The position numbers were made by a program, and so were the translations under genes. The notes below the pieces were generated by a model. It made no database searches. It was not told the origin of the DNA and saw only the letters and a list, made by a program, of their open reading frames with translations. This document shows, one piece after another, positions 40,728-52,329 of a stretch of 64,000 nucleotides of DNA (position 1 is its first letter; every line of letters starts with the position of its first letter). Source of the DNA: Nilaparvata lugens (Eukaryota; Arthropoda; Insecta; Hemiptera; Delphacidae); contig NC_052510.1 in assembly GCF_014356525.2 (NCBI RefSeq), forward strand, positions 19,928,532 to 19,992,531. Reading direction: 5' to 3'.

Positions 40728-43700
40728 TAAAATTATTATTGCGTGCTGTAACAAAAAAATGCAGCAAGCCTAACACTATTTATAGCATTTTTGTTTCTTT
40801 TAAACTTTTATTTAAAAAATGTTTTAAACCTAGTAGGCAGTTTGATAGACATTTTTATAAAAATCTCTGATGGTGTTGAAAAAAGACGTGTGAATGACCA
40901 TTGCCAATATATGCCAATAGTGAGGTCCACGTTATAATGTCAGTGGATAAAGATAGAAGAACATCGTTACCGATTCTCTGCCTCAATTAATTGTATTTCT
41001 ACATTGTCAAAAACAGATTTGGCATCGTTGCAGAGCTAGGAAAGGATAGTAGTACCTGCTTTGTCGAATGATAGACAAGGATAGCAACATCAAAGTTAAT
41101 CAAATACTGTCATTATAATATGAACCATACTATAGGTAATAACACCAAATCCATGTTATGTTAGTTTGGTTCACTTCAGGTAGGATTTATAATATTATGA
41201 TGCTATTTTGTAGATAGAAACATGATTCTGATGACTATATCGTCAAGAACATTGATTATTATTGAAATTAGAAAGGTTAAATCATTGTTCTTACATTTTC
41301 TTGTTTTCAAAGATATTTTCAGAAATGACAACACAGTATAGATATGGTATTTTATTTGAATATTAAGGTACCCACCTCACATAGTATCGATCAAAAAAGT
41401 GCTATAAGACAAGAATAGAGCGTATTCAACAATAAAAACTGAAGAATTATTTGCATGTGAAATACATAAATAATTTTTAATGTGAAATACTAAAACAATC
41501 TTATTTGAAGTGAAGTTCATAATTGGCGGTTAGCGTGTGCATGTCATGGTTGGAAACCTTCTAAATAACTAAGGTATTTAACACCAGGTCTGGAGTTAAT
41601 TCTTAAAAATCATAATGAAATTAATTAAAAAAACAAGTTAATTTATTTCTTCAAGTGATTTAATTTATTTATTGTTATTAGTTTCAGTATAAACGATAGC
41701 ATCCTTGCATTTACTTGATATTGGGTAGGATATGTGATTGCAATAAAAATACATTCCAACTGTAAATATTATATAAATAGATTTTGTTGAGTTAAAATCG
41801 AATAATTTATTTCCATAACCTGAGAAGTACATGAAAATAGCTAAGCTGTTGGGCCGTTGGGTTGGTCAAACTGGAGGTAGTCAATGGTCTATTTGATTTT
41901 TCTCTATAATAAGGTAAAGTCCAAGGACCAAAAAGATATCTCTTTAAGGTCTTTGGTAAAGTCCAAGTTATCACCAAGCTTTATAAATTACTGAAGCCGA
42001 AAGTCATTTTCCGCCACACTGCACAGAAAGCAGCTGATTTCCAGTCCCTACGTAGATCTGAAAGGCATTGTTTGTAGACAACTCTCGTCTGACATCAGAA
42101 CAGGTTTCTTTCTGGCCTAGGCCGGAAAGAGTACCCTTTTTCTAGCCGCTAACATGGAACTAAGAAAGGTGATCAAAAAACAGCTGATCAAAAAACTTTT
42201 CATTATTTGTGTTCATTCTTCAATAATTAAAACATTTATAATAATATCATCTTATTGTCATTTGTTAAGAATAAAAAAAGTATAAACTCAACCTCCCACA
42301 TAATTGAACATAATCTTTTAGGTTATTTAGACAAATCAGAATGAAACATAAAAATACTTGGACAATTTCCTGATATTCAGATTACCTCAGATTTGCTAGA
42401 GCTATGACCTTCCACTTCCGCTTTCGGAAGTGCTTAGTAAACAATTATTATTATTTTATATATATTGTTTATTTTTGTGTGTAGCGAAAAATAGTGTTCG
42501 CACCACGGGCAAAAATGTTTTTCCAGCTCTCAATCTTTTCTAGTCCTCGACCTATGGCCTCGGACTTGAAAACCGATTTCGAGCCGGAAAAATCTCATTT
42601 TCTGCTCTAGGTGCAAAATATACTATTCCATCTGTTTGTTTGACAGAAACTTTGTAAAGTATTGATCAAACATCTTCAATTTTTGAACATGTATTCTTCA
42701 AACCATTATACAGGTCAAGTTCGTTGTACAACATAATTGACTCCTTCGTCCTTTGTCTTTGTTCAGGATATAAAAATAACATTGAAAGTGCATAAGAAAA
42801 AAAACTGATTCATCATTTAGACAGCTGGAATTAAAATAATTTTATGCTATTTCTGTATATTTCTCTATTACACTAAAAAAAAAACTGATGCTATTTGGGA
42901 GTTATCACACAGACTGACACACTTTAATAATAACAATAAAGCAGCTGAATAGTACACAACATATTTAATTGAATAGATATTCAATTGACCGAGCGAAGTG
43001 AGGTCTAAGATTCAAGTCGACGGTTTGGCATTTCTATTAATGTTTAAATTATTGTTTATATGTTTTTATGTTGCGTATTTATGGCGAAACGGGGTAATAG
43101 ATTTTCATGAAATTTAACAGGTATGTTCCTTTATAAATATTGTGCATCGACGTATATACAAGGTTTTTGGAAATTTTGCATTTCAAGGATAATATAAAAG
43201 GAAAAAGAGCCTCCTTCATATGCCAATATTAGAGTAAAAATCAGGCTATAGAATTATTCATCATAAATCAGCTGTCGAGTTGACTATAAATTGCATGCCA
43301 TGATGCATGCAATTCAATATCTTAATGTAACAATGTAGACTATAAATTGCATGCCTCATTGAATGCAATGTTTATGCACTATTAAATATGATGCAAAGAA
43401 CAAAAGCTCGTCTGGGCGCCCAGATGTCTTCTGGTTTCCTCGCGCTAAATTCTGGAAAGCGTTATATGATAATTAAATCTTGTGTAAGCATGATCTGATC
43501 AAATAAATAGTTAGTGTATCAGTGTGGAAGTGCTCATGGTTTGGGATGTTGTTCTAACTGCCCAAGGTCTACTGTTCACAGAACTACTAGTATTTTATTG
43601 ACAGCTGAATAATACACAACACATAATTTAAATGTTCTCGCGTGTTCTTGCTTCTGTTAATGTCCGTCTGCCTGTCTATTGATTGTCTGTATGGTAACAT

Positions 43701-43777
43701 ACGCTTAATTAATAATACTACTTGTGATAGCAGTTGCTATTGTTAAGTTGTTATTGCAGTTGTGATAGCAGTTGTTA

Positions 43778-44021
43778 TTGTACACATATACGTGCTTCCA
43801 ACCCACACCGAGCATGCTCTGCCTTCATTCCGCCCTCATTCCTCAATCGCACTGCAGTCGCTCCGCCCTCGCTCTGCAGTCACACCCATCATGAATGTTA
43901 CAGAAGATGTTAGATCTTCTCGCGTTCCCTGGTCGAACCGCTCTTGCTCCCCGGTCGATCATCAATCGCTCTGCTGGTGTGACGTTTGGTTGCGGAGCAG
44001 AGCGAAAGTCTGTACACACGT
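43778..44021. mobile_element. MITE, second copy of the 22082-22336 family
   Basis: Shares with the first copy long near-identical blocks such as GAAGATGTTAGATCTTCTCG and GGTCGATCATCAATCGCTCT. TTA is found on both sides (43775-43777 and 44022-44024). It sits exactly where the BEL 5' LTR similarity begins. Confidence 0.82.
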
Positions 44022-45420
44022 TTAGATTTCATCTGCCATCCATCTTCACTTATCAGCTTTTTTGTAGTAGTTGCACTGGCAGTGTTTGAATCTTGGCGCG
44101 CTTCCGCTGCCAACTTTATTTTGATCAGCTGACTTGTTGTTTGTTCTTGTTTCTTTGTCATTCTTTCTTAATTATATCTTTAGAATACGTTGCATATTTT
44201 TAAAGGTTTTCATAGATTATCCTAATGAGGTTGTTTTCAGGTCTAAACTTTTATGGCTTGTTTTTTGGTTTTGTGTTGTACAGTACCGCTTTACCCCCTG
44301 CTTCGTCTCTCATAAACTTGGTTTTTTGTTTGTTCGTTTCCGCTCCAACTCGCTTTGTCCAGGGATTATGTAGCTCTGCATTCTTCAAGTTTTGAAACCA
44401 TCTTTTGCACTCAATTTCAATCTTCAGATCACTTTTTAAATGTTATTAAGTGTCTACAATCAAGTCAACAATCAATCTTGAGTTTTAAACTTCCAAGTCT
44501 TAAATTTTCATAACTTTCAATTCAGTGCATCGCAACTACGTGTTTCATGTCTACTCAAGTGGTTTTCCCAAGTTACTTTGGACTCAGGTTTCAATGAATT
44601 TCAATCAAATTGCATCTCTCAAACATTTGTTCTGCGATTCAAACTCACTTTTTACAAATTTGAGTTGTGCTCCAAGCTATTCACATTAGATTGTCTCACT
44701 GTTGCATCACGTTGCACTGTGACTTTACTGTGTCATAGCTGTTAACCACTAATAGCCACATTGTTGCCGTTTTTCTTCCCTTTGAATGACTTCATCATTT
44801 TGGATCCTCGCTCAACTCCATGTTTCTCTTGATTCGTGAGAACATTTGCTCCTCTGGTAGTCCTGCCTCTGCTGCAGTTTCCCATCAACATGTCCTGGCC
44901 TGGGCATGTCCTATCTCTTGGCACTTTGAAGCTGCTAACCTTACATTGAGCTAAGTATTTTGTATTAAATTTACCTTTCCTTTTACATATACATATCATC
45001 TACTGTTTTTGATTTTCAAAATAGTTAACCTGAAAATCAGATTTTATTGACCATTTATTCATAGGCCAGTTACATTGTGTCATTTTGAAATTTAGCAACT
45101 TTTTTCACATTGCCATTCACTGGTTCAAACCTGAATTATCATGTATTTTGTACACTAAATTTTTGTGAATCTTTTCAATTATCTATCATTCTAGTCAAAG
45201 CTATTAGAATTTGACTATTGATTACAATTATCAGCTTCAATTATTTTGGTTCTTAGTTCCATTCTCTTGTTTGGATTTGTAAGAATTTCCATCATGAATG
45301 TTAACGTTTGGCAATTCCAAGCCTTTTTTACAAACTCTAGTTAATCAATTCAATTATAACAGCCTCAATCAATTTGTTCTTAAGTCTATTCTCTAGGGAT
45401 GGGTATCGATGTTTTTAACA
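44022..45420 (+). repeat. BEL/Pao 5' LTR (start missing)
   Basis: Matches the 3' LTR from about 44024. It has 637 bp (44085-44721) absent from the 3' copy; in the 3' copy the outer sequences are joined at a shared GTG, so the 3' copy most likely suffered a microhomology deletion. The last 22 bases overlap the first codons of the gag-like frame. Confidence 0.82.
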
Positions 45421-45806
45421 AGCCTCGATGGGTAGGCATTGTCAAGGAGGCTTATAGACAATATGATGACTACTATAACTTTGTTGTAAATTCAAATGAA
45501 GATTATCAAACTTTATTGACAGTGCGCAGTCGCCTGATCAAACTTGAGCAACTCTATGATGATAGTTACTTTGAGATTGATCCTAAGTCAATAGACCAGG
45601 ACATTCATACTACCTTTTCAAAGAAATTTACATCTATGATGGCTAAACTAAATATTATTTGTGAAACTTTTGAAAATCAACAACAAATGCTTCAGCAAAA
45701 GTTAAATATCAATGTTTTGGAATTGCTTGATTTGAACATTGAAATCAAGGATCACCCATGTCCTGTTATACATGTTATACATGTATGTCATCATCTCTCG
45801 GTTTGA
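45399..45806 (+). pseudogene. BEL/Pao Gag, N-terminal part
   Basis: Open from ATG 45399. Residues about 40-110 (VRSRLIKLEQLYDDSYFEI and onwards) resemble the N-terminal part of BEL/Pao Gag. The frame runs out at 45806 while similarity jumps to the C-terminal half of Gag in another frame by 45780. The central part of Gag is missing, so there is a deletion at about 45730-45775. Confidence 0.7.
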
Positions 45807-47253
45807 TTCTGCCACACTCAGAGATTGGGAAAGATACAATTCTCTGAAAGATAAGCCATCATTGGAGAATTTGTGGAATTTCATGGAGTTGCAGCATAAG
45901 GTTGCTCAGGCCGTTGCATTCAATTCCAGTGGTAATAGTCAAACCACTCAGAAGTTGCATACTTCTAATCATCAGACTTCAATCAGTAAGAATAATCATG
46001 TAAATAATCAGCAGACTGAACCAGTTAGTTATGCTCAAAATGTGTCTAACAGATTTTCTAATTTCCAGGAAACATTCTCATGTCCCTTCTGTAAGGATTC
46101 ATCACACAATATCTTCAACTGCTCTGGTCTTCTAAAACTTGCTCCTGCTGGTAGATTAGATGCAGTTCATCAGAAGCGCCTATGCTTCAATTGCTTGAGG
46201 CCATACAGTCAAGAGCACCACAACTCTGGCTCCTGCAAGTGCTGTGGTAAACCACATCACACAGTGCTTCATGATGACTCATCTAATAATCGTTCAAACA
46301 ATGGTAGGAATGTCTCTAATAATAGTATTCAATCACGTAACTTGTCACAAAACTCAAAACCAGGTTCAAGCTCTGATGCTTCCATTGAGCATTTTTCAAA
46401 ATTCACTAGTGCTCGGGCTCCTGCTGAACCATGCACCAACACTGAACTTGTGTCAAAACCTAGTTCATCTCAATCTTCACTGTCAGTTGGGACTCCAACC
46501 ACAAATTGTGCTGCAGTCTATGCCTCTTGCAGTTCATCATTGCAAAATCAAAGCAAGTCAATTGCTATAATGCCAACTGCCGAGGTCATAGTCATCAATT
46601 CTCATGGTCAACCCATGCTATGTTGTGTGCTGTTAGATACCGGAAGTGATTCCTGTCTAATTTCTGAGAAGTTAGCAAGCTGCTTAGCTCTGCCTCCCAT
46701 TCATAGTGACAATTTCATTCACACTGTTTCCAATGATGCAACCAAAGCCACTGTGGCAAACTCAGTCACAGTCAAATCTGTCGATCAAAATTGGGCTGCT
46801 GCTATCAATTTTCTTGTAGTCAGCAAAATAGCATTAAGTCTACCTCCATATGATTTGGATATTGGTGAATTTAACATCCCTACTGAACTTAGATTAGCTG
46901 ATCCACACTTCCATCAGTCTGAAGGGATAGATTTGTTATTAGGAGCATCAGTGTTTGCCGCAATCATGACTTGTGGCCAACTCACTTTAGATCCCTCATT
47001 ACCCATTCTTCAAAACACCTGGTTGGGTTGGATTGTTTTTGGTGCATTTCAACTTTTATTACCTGTCCCTCATTCTAATCATGTCAATTCCAATTTTATT
47101 TCTAGTAGTGAGATTCCCAGCCAATTGGAACGATTCTGGCAGATTGAAGAACTGTCTCAACCTGTTCCTCCAGCTCCTGAAACGGTCAGGGTTGAAAGGC
47201 ATTATGATGAAACCACTATTCGTGGTGATGATGGCCAATTTATTGTATTCTGA
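45739..47253 (+). pseudogene. BEL/Pao Gag C-terminal part and protease
   Basis: A single open frame. RFDSATLRDWERY near residue 21 is the conserved BEL Gag segment. Zinc knuckles are CPFCKDSSHNIFNC and CFNCLRPYSQEHHNSGSC with CKCCGKPHHTVLH (residues about 95-165). The protease active site is LLDTGSDSCLIS near residue 300. SEGIDLLLGASVF and LPILQNTWLGWIVFG are hallmarks of BEL/Pao. The frame ends a few codons after VERHYDE where the Gypsy element is inserted. Confidence 0.9.
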
Positions 47254-48557
47254 GTAGATTTTTGCCCACACCTTCTTCTACCAGAATTCCCAGTGTCGCT
47301 CTGGGCCGGCTAGACTCAGTCGGCGACTGGGGTGGGCCGCAGCAGAGGACGGGAGACTTGGTGGGGCATCCATCAACCACCCTCGTTTGAGTCGGGGGTT
47401 GAAACAGGGTCCTGAGCACCTTGGAGAAATGCTTCCCTCTTTAAGGTAAGAGGGGCAATGCTTTCACACTGCCTAACAGGGTTGGGCGTGGAGTGAGAGG
47501 AACGGGAACGATCTGGTGTTGGCCGTGAGGGGGGTCTCTGTTACGGGAGTAACATTCCTGATTGTCACTAGATATCCTCCTGCTATTGAGATCCGAATTA
47601 GCAGGGTTTAAGGGCCTCAGAACTGGTAGCTGTAGTTGGTCACCAGGTCCCTAACCTTGGGCACAAGCGGTTTCCTGTGGCCAGGATCGCGTCACGAGGT
47701 CGTGAAAGGCCTTTCCAAGCCTTACCTGAGGTCCTCTTGCTATTCTAGTGCGAATAGCAAGGTAAGAGAGCCCTTGCACCAGGCTTCACCACTGGTCACC
47801 GGGTCCCTAACCTCGGGCACTGGCTATTTCCTGGGGCCAGGATCGTGTGCCGGGGTCGAGAAAAGCCTTCCCAAGCCTTACTTGAGGTCCTCTTGCTTTT
47901 CCTATTGGAAATAGCAAGGTAGGAAAGTCCCTTACACTCGCAGTTGATGCTGGTCACCGGGCCCCTAACCTCGGGCACCGGCTATTTCCTGGGGCCAGGT
48001 TCGTGTGTCGGGGTCGAGAAAATCCTTCCCAAGCCTTACTCTAGGTCCTCCTGCTTTTCCTATTGGAAATAGCATGGTAGGAGAGTCCCTTACACTCACT
48101 GTCAATGCTGGTCACCAGGTCCCTAACCACGGGCACCGGCTATTTCCAGGGTCCAGGATCACGTCTCGAGGTCGAGAAAGGCCTCCCTGAGCCTTATTCG
48201 AGGTCCTCTTACCTTTCCTGGTCCTTGTGATGATGTACCAGGGTCCAGTCAGGTTTTAGCCGAAACCTGACTTGTTGCCACTGGTTGAAACAGGCAGGTT
48301 GCTGCCAAAAGTCGTCGAAATGGTCGAACAACACTCACCTGAAGTGAGTGCTGAATCTTGGAGCTCCCAGTGTCTTCAATTAACCCCTGTTAACCTCAGA
48401 CACAACTCATAGTATTTGAAGGAGTTGGAGTACACTCAGGATATGAGCTGTACTAAGTTGCTAGCTGAGCGCTGCTTCCTTCACTCTCTCTGCCGACTGT
48501 CTTTAGAACAAGCCCTAAACTCAATTCCCCTCACTAGTTACGATATACATCGTGACA
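47249..48557 (-). repeat. Gypsy element 3' LTR
   Basis: 1309 bp, about 150 bp shorter than the 5' copy; the difference includes the GC-rich block at about 53570-53740. It includes about four tandem units of 157 bp (47636-48262). Confidence 0.88.
47636..48262. repeat. Tandem 157-bp repeats in the 3' LTR
   Basis: Units begin near 47639, 47794, 47950 and 48108 with variants of GTCACCGGGTCCCTAACC and contain GGGGCCAGGATCG, AAGCCTTACTYGAGGTCCTC and a short inverted pair around GCTATTTCC/GGAAATAGC. Confidence 0.9.
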
Positions 48558-48574
48558 CACTGTTCCTACTAATG

Positions 48575-48632
48575 GAAGGGGGGGGAAAGAAATGGGAAGG
48601 AAAAGGGGGGGGGGGTGAGGATGGGAAGGGTA
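48575..48632. repeat. G-rich homopurine tract
   Basis: Plus strand runs of 8 and 12-13 G with AAAGAAA and GGAAGG spacers. Could form G-quadruplex or triplex structures. Lies just inside the 3' LTR in the element's interior. Confidence 0.9.
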
Positions 48633-48822
48633 TGTGGCTGACAGATGTCCCAAAGCACTGAGTACATACTGCCACCTCTCCGACGGTCACAGAAGACCAT
48701 ACAAATATCTGGGCACCAGGTTGGATCCTCACCAACCCGGTGATGGTGTGTCAGCACGGTCAGAGAAAAAAAAGTAAGCCATCTGGCCACGTTCTCTGCC
48801 CGGCCTTCCTAGAGAGGTACCA

Positions 48823-49176
48823 TTGAGCTGCACTGTGCTTCCACACTGTGTGGGTATGCCATGCTTCCGCACTGCAAGACATGGGAATGCCATACTTCCA
48901 CACTGCCAGAGGCACTGTGCTTCCGCACTGCTAGAGGATGCCGTGCTTCTGCACTGCAGGATAGAGATGCCATGCTTCCGCACTGCAAGGAGACGCCGTA
49001 CTTCCACGCTGCAAAGGGGACGCTGTGCTTCCGCACTGCAAGAGTCGCCATGCTTCCGCACTGCTAAAGGAAGCCGTGCTTCTGCACTGCAGGATATAGA
49101 GATGCCATGCTTCCGCACTGCAAGGAGACACCGTGCTTCCGCACTGCAAAGGGGACACACTGCAAAGGGGACGCTG
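48823..49176. repeat. Minisatellite based on CATGCTTCCGCACTGC
   Basis: About eleven irregular units of 24-37 bp, each with the core GCTTCCGCACTGCA and a variable spacer. Several frames stay open across it on both strands, but the reading is simply repeat translation. Confidence 0.92.
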
Positions 49177-49262
49177 TGTTGAGGAAAGCAGGAGTATACT
49201 TAGTACCAACATGTACTGCTGTATTCATGGCAAAACAAAACTCCTCCTTGTAACGATCCCAA
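49177..49262 (-). pseudogene. Gypsy integrase remnant
   Basis: The minus-strand frame reads DRYKEEFCFAMNTAV then GTKYTPAFLNT, matching the late part of the integrase core (the alpha-helical NTAVHxxTGxxPAFL region). It joins RNase H directly at about 49262, so the connection, zinc-binding part and most of the integrase core are deleted. Confidence 0.7.
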
Positions 49263-50087
49263 TCAGAATTTTCTCAATGCAAAAATCATAGCCAGGCATT
49301 CCTTTTGGGTGGTGGAATACCTCAGTTCAGTCCCCTTGAGCCCTCTGCTTGTATAGGCGATCTTCTCCTCCCCATTAACCTCCTGGGTAAGTACAGATCC
49401 TAATCCATATTCTGAGGCATCTGTCTGGAGTGTGAATGGAAGTTCAAAGTGAGGATACGTGAGCACTGGTGATCTAGTGAGGGCCCCCTTTATCTCCTGG
49501 AAGGCCCTCTCCTCTTCCGGTCCCCAGTGCCACTTCACTCCTACCTTCAACAACCGGTGCAAGGGGGTTGCAAGGTCCGAAAAATTTGGAACAAACCTCC
49601 TATACCAGGATGCCAATCCTAGAAAACTCCGGAGCATTCTCAGCCGCTGTGGAGTTGGAAATTCGTTCACAGCTCTTACTGTTTCAGGATCGGTCCTGAG
49701 TCCCTGCTTCATCACTATGTGACCCAAGTAGCGTAGCTCTTGCTTCAGGAACTGGCACTTCTCCTGGTTAATTACGAAGCCAGCCTCTTGTAGCCTTCTG
49801 AACACTCTAGCTAAATTCATCATATGAGCTTCCAATGTTTCTCCCAGGATGATGACATCGTCCAGGTAAGCAAAGGCACAGGGCTCCAACTCTGGCCCAA
49901 TTACCCGGTCTAGAAGACGTTGAAATGTAGCACCAGCTGAGTGTAGTCCAAACGGCATCATCTGGAATTTGAATAGCCCCCTTCCAGTAACTGTAAACAC
50001 TGTAAGCTGCTTACTCTGCTCCTCCAATGGTACTTGCCAGTACCCGCTTTTCAAGTCGATTGAAGAAATGTATTTAGCGTTCCTCAT
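49263..50087 (-). pseudogene. Gypsy RT core and partial RNase H
   Basis: Open segment with SSIDLKSGYWQVPL, MPFGLHSAGATFQRL, the catalytic AYLDDVIIL box, LRYLGHIVMKQGL and LRSFLGLASWYRRF, then RNase H with LQTDASEYGLGSVL and the KECLAMIFALRKF helix. It stops there, before the second half of RNase H. The preceding RT N-terminal part is in another frame and behind a stop. Confidence 0.9.
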
Positions 50088-50539
50088 TCAATCTAAAATG
50101 CCTGTCATATTTGGCAAAGGATATGCATCTCGTTCCGTGAGTGCATTAATTTGATGGAAATCGATGCAAATTCGCATCTTTCCATTAGCCTTCTTCACCA
50201 AGACAATTGGTGAGCTCCAAGGGCTACTGCTCTGCTCATAACCCACTCAATAACCCGCTGATTGAGCATACTGACCACTTCCTCGTTTATCACTGCTTGC
50301 ATAAGTGGATTGCGAGGATACAGACATTGTCAAAACGGCTCAGCTCCTTCCTTCAGCCTGATCTCATGCACCAGGAGGTGGGTTGCACCTGGCACATCTC
50401 TGAATTTTTTCAGCTCCACCTCCAGGAATTTTTCGAACTCCTCCTTTTCTGAAGTGACTGCTGCCACCTGTTCCACTAAAGCCGGAGGCAATACCATCCT
50501 CCTCTGCCTCAGATCAAGTCTTGCTTGAATTGCTTTCAA
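50088..50539 (-). pseudogene. Gypsy RT N-terminal part (broken)
   Basis: Minus-strand fragments include FRDVPGATHLLVHEIRLKEG (open 50330-50539), and then in other frames the SSPIVLVKKANGKMRICIDF block. Stops at about 50329 and 50088 and at least one frameshift disrupt it. Confidence 0.75.
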
Positions 50540-50603
50540 ATTGACTCAATCCCAAAATCATTTTGGATTCTAACTTGTTGATCACTGCCACTCTCCAGTA
50601 GAC

Positions 50604-51326
50604 TCATCTACTGCACAGCTCGGCCATCAGCTTCAGCTCCATCACCACGGGAAGCTTCTCTCCAGTCACCAAAACAGGTTGATGACTGATTGGTTTAATC
50701 TGGCAATTGCCAGACTTCTTCAGTCGTCGTGCTGCCTCTCCAGAGACATAGGACAACTCAGCCCTGGTATCAACCAGTGCATTGAGCCAGACATCTTGGA
50801 CACTTACCAGCATGAAAACGTGCATCTCCAGGGGTTGTGGACACTTTCCTTGCATGTCTATCATGGCTGCACTGGACTTCATCTCTCTCCCTCGGACCTT
50901 CACAGTCTTCTGGGTAGTTGGAGCACTCTTCTCCCTGGGTTGAGGCTCCCACTCCACGATATGGGTGCGAGTGTTGATTTTCACCCTGTGCTCCCTCAGA
51001 AACTGCATACCGAATAAGAATTTGGGTGATAATCCCTCCATGATTGTCATCACTGTGGGTAGCACCTCTTGGCTGACTCTCAGGTTGATTTCCACCTTCC
51101 CATACAGCTGTGCCGCTGTTCCATTGGGCAAGACCGCACCCCTCTCTGTAGGTGTTCTCCTTGCACACCCAGCTGCCTCTAAGCTCACGAACGTTGCTAA
51201 GCTGGATTCAGCTCCTGTATTGAGTAGAGCTCGATATTGGTGGCCAGCTACCTTGACTGTGGTATACAGCCTGTTGTTGAACTGCAACTCTGGTTCCAGT
51301 TGAAGCTGGTTCCTGGTTCTCACCAC
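50604..51326 (-). pseudogene. Gypsy region with two retropepsin-like motifs
   Basis: One open frame of 240 codons. The first aspartic-protease-like domain has RALLNTGAESSL near residue 35, where the catalytic Asp is Asn, followed by LFGMQFLREHRVKI near residue 105. A second one has NALVDTRAELSYVS near residue 183, where the Gly of DTG is Arg. Both are thus altered at key places. Either a tandem protease array or a protease plus a decayed copy. It lies between the zinc-knuckle region and RT, where protease is expected. Confidence 0.7.
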
Positions 51327-52282
51327 AGTGGCTTTGTCCGTCGTCCTCTTCTGGTCTCTCTCACAGGTGCAACTGGGACGAGGCTTCCCACAGGTCGTGC
51401 AGAGAGAAACCTCAGGGCACTCAGACCTACAGTGACCCGCCTCCTTGCACTACCAGCACACAGGTCCCACTGGAGTCGACTCGTTGCACGCCATTGGGTT
51501 GTTGTGGGCTCAGGCTCGGGGCGAGATTTCACGGGTTTACGAACCTCCTCCTGTTTTGCAGCCTGCTGCCTCTGTTGAGCACTTTTCTCCTCTGACTTCA
51601 TCCACTCATACTGCCTGGCCAGCTTGAGCAGGTCGTCCACCAAATAGACCTCGGCTTCCCTGATGTACAGCTTGTACCGAGGTAGAAGATTTTTGTAGAG
51701 CCTCTGTAGCTGGTGGCTGACTGAGAAATCTCCTCTCCACCTCATGAGGCTCTGAAGTTCCTCTTTGTAGTCATTGATGGCCTTGCCTTCCTGCTGCTGT
51801 CGACCCAGGATTTGAGTATCCAGGTCCTCCTCGTAGGTTGCTGGATAGTAACGAGACTGAAAGTCTCTTACAAAATCATTCCAATGATGCCAGGAACTCC
51901 TCTGGTTCCGCATCCACAAGGAACACCCTCCTGCTAGCATTTCTGGTAGTGCTGGGAACAACTGCTCCCCTGTCAGCCCATAGGCTTGTTGTAATTCCTG
52001 AGGCCACAGTGATGTTGCTCCCTCTGCCTCGTGGTAGCTCGCACTAGCTCCATCGCTAGCCTGGTTCAGACTGCTAGATTTGCCTGCTGTCCTCCTATGA
52101 TGATCCACTAGAACCTTCCTCAGCTCTGCCATTGTACCTGTTGTAGGTAACCCCGCCGAATTTGCTAGCTCCACTGCTTCATTAAGGTGAAGTTTGTAGA
52201 TCCAGGACACTCCTGGATCGCTGCTTTCCTCTCGCGCCTCCTTGTCCTCTCCAGCACAATAACACTCCTCTTCTGTACTCAT
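51320..52282 (-). pseudogene. Gypsy Gag-like protein
   Basis: The ORF starts MSTEEECYCAGEDKEAREES at 52282. A SAP-like or helical N-terminal segment (LNEAVELANSAGLPTTG, LRKVLVDHHRR) is followed by a retrotransposon-Gag-like region at residues about 125-230 (WHHWNDFVRDFQSRYYP, then LQSLMRWRGDFS and LPRYKLYIREAEVYL). Zinc-knuckle residues (CKEAGHCRSEC, CTTCGKPRPSC) lie at about 51350-51460 in a different frame, so a frameshift separates Gag from its knuckle. Confidence 0.75.
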
Positions 52283-52307
52283 TGCTGCTTTTCTCCTCCT
52301 ACCTTGA

Positions 52308-52325
52308 GCCCCACGTTGGGCGCCA
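52308..52325 (-). promoter_or_regulatory. Gypsy primer-binding site
   Basis: Minus strand TGGCGCCCAACGTGGGGC, four bases inside the 5' LTR. Confidence 0.88.
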
Positions 52326-52329
52326 ATCT

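Larger units (their letters stand above)
39302..43777. other. Intergenic DNA with scattered MITEs
   Basis: No protein-coding gene recognised. Holds the foldback elements at 39880-40075 and 40354-40727. Short direct repeats (CAGCTGAATARTACACAAC at about 42943 and 43603; GACTATAAATTGCATGCC at about 43279 and 43337) suggest local duplications. Confidence 0.55.

Noticed and set aside
47636..48262. CRISPR-like array
   Set aside because: Units are contiguous 157-bp tandem repeats within an LTR of a eukaryotic retrotransposon; no spacers.
48729..49160. Long minus-strand frame with repeated AVRKHGI and CSAEAR units
   Set aside because: It is the translation of the minisatellite; other frames on both strands are open there too.
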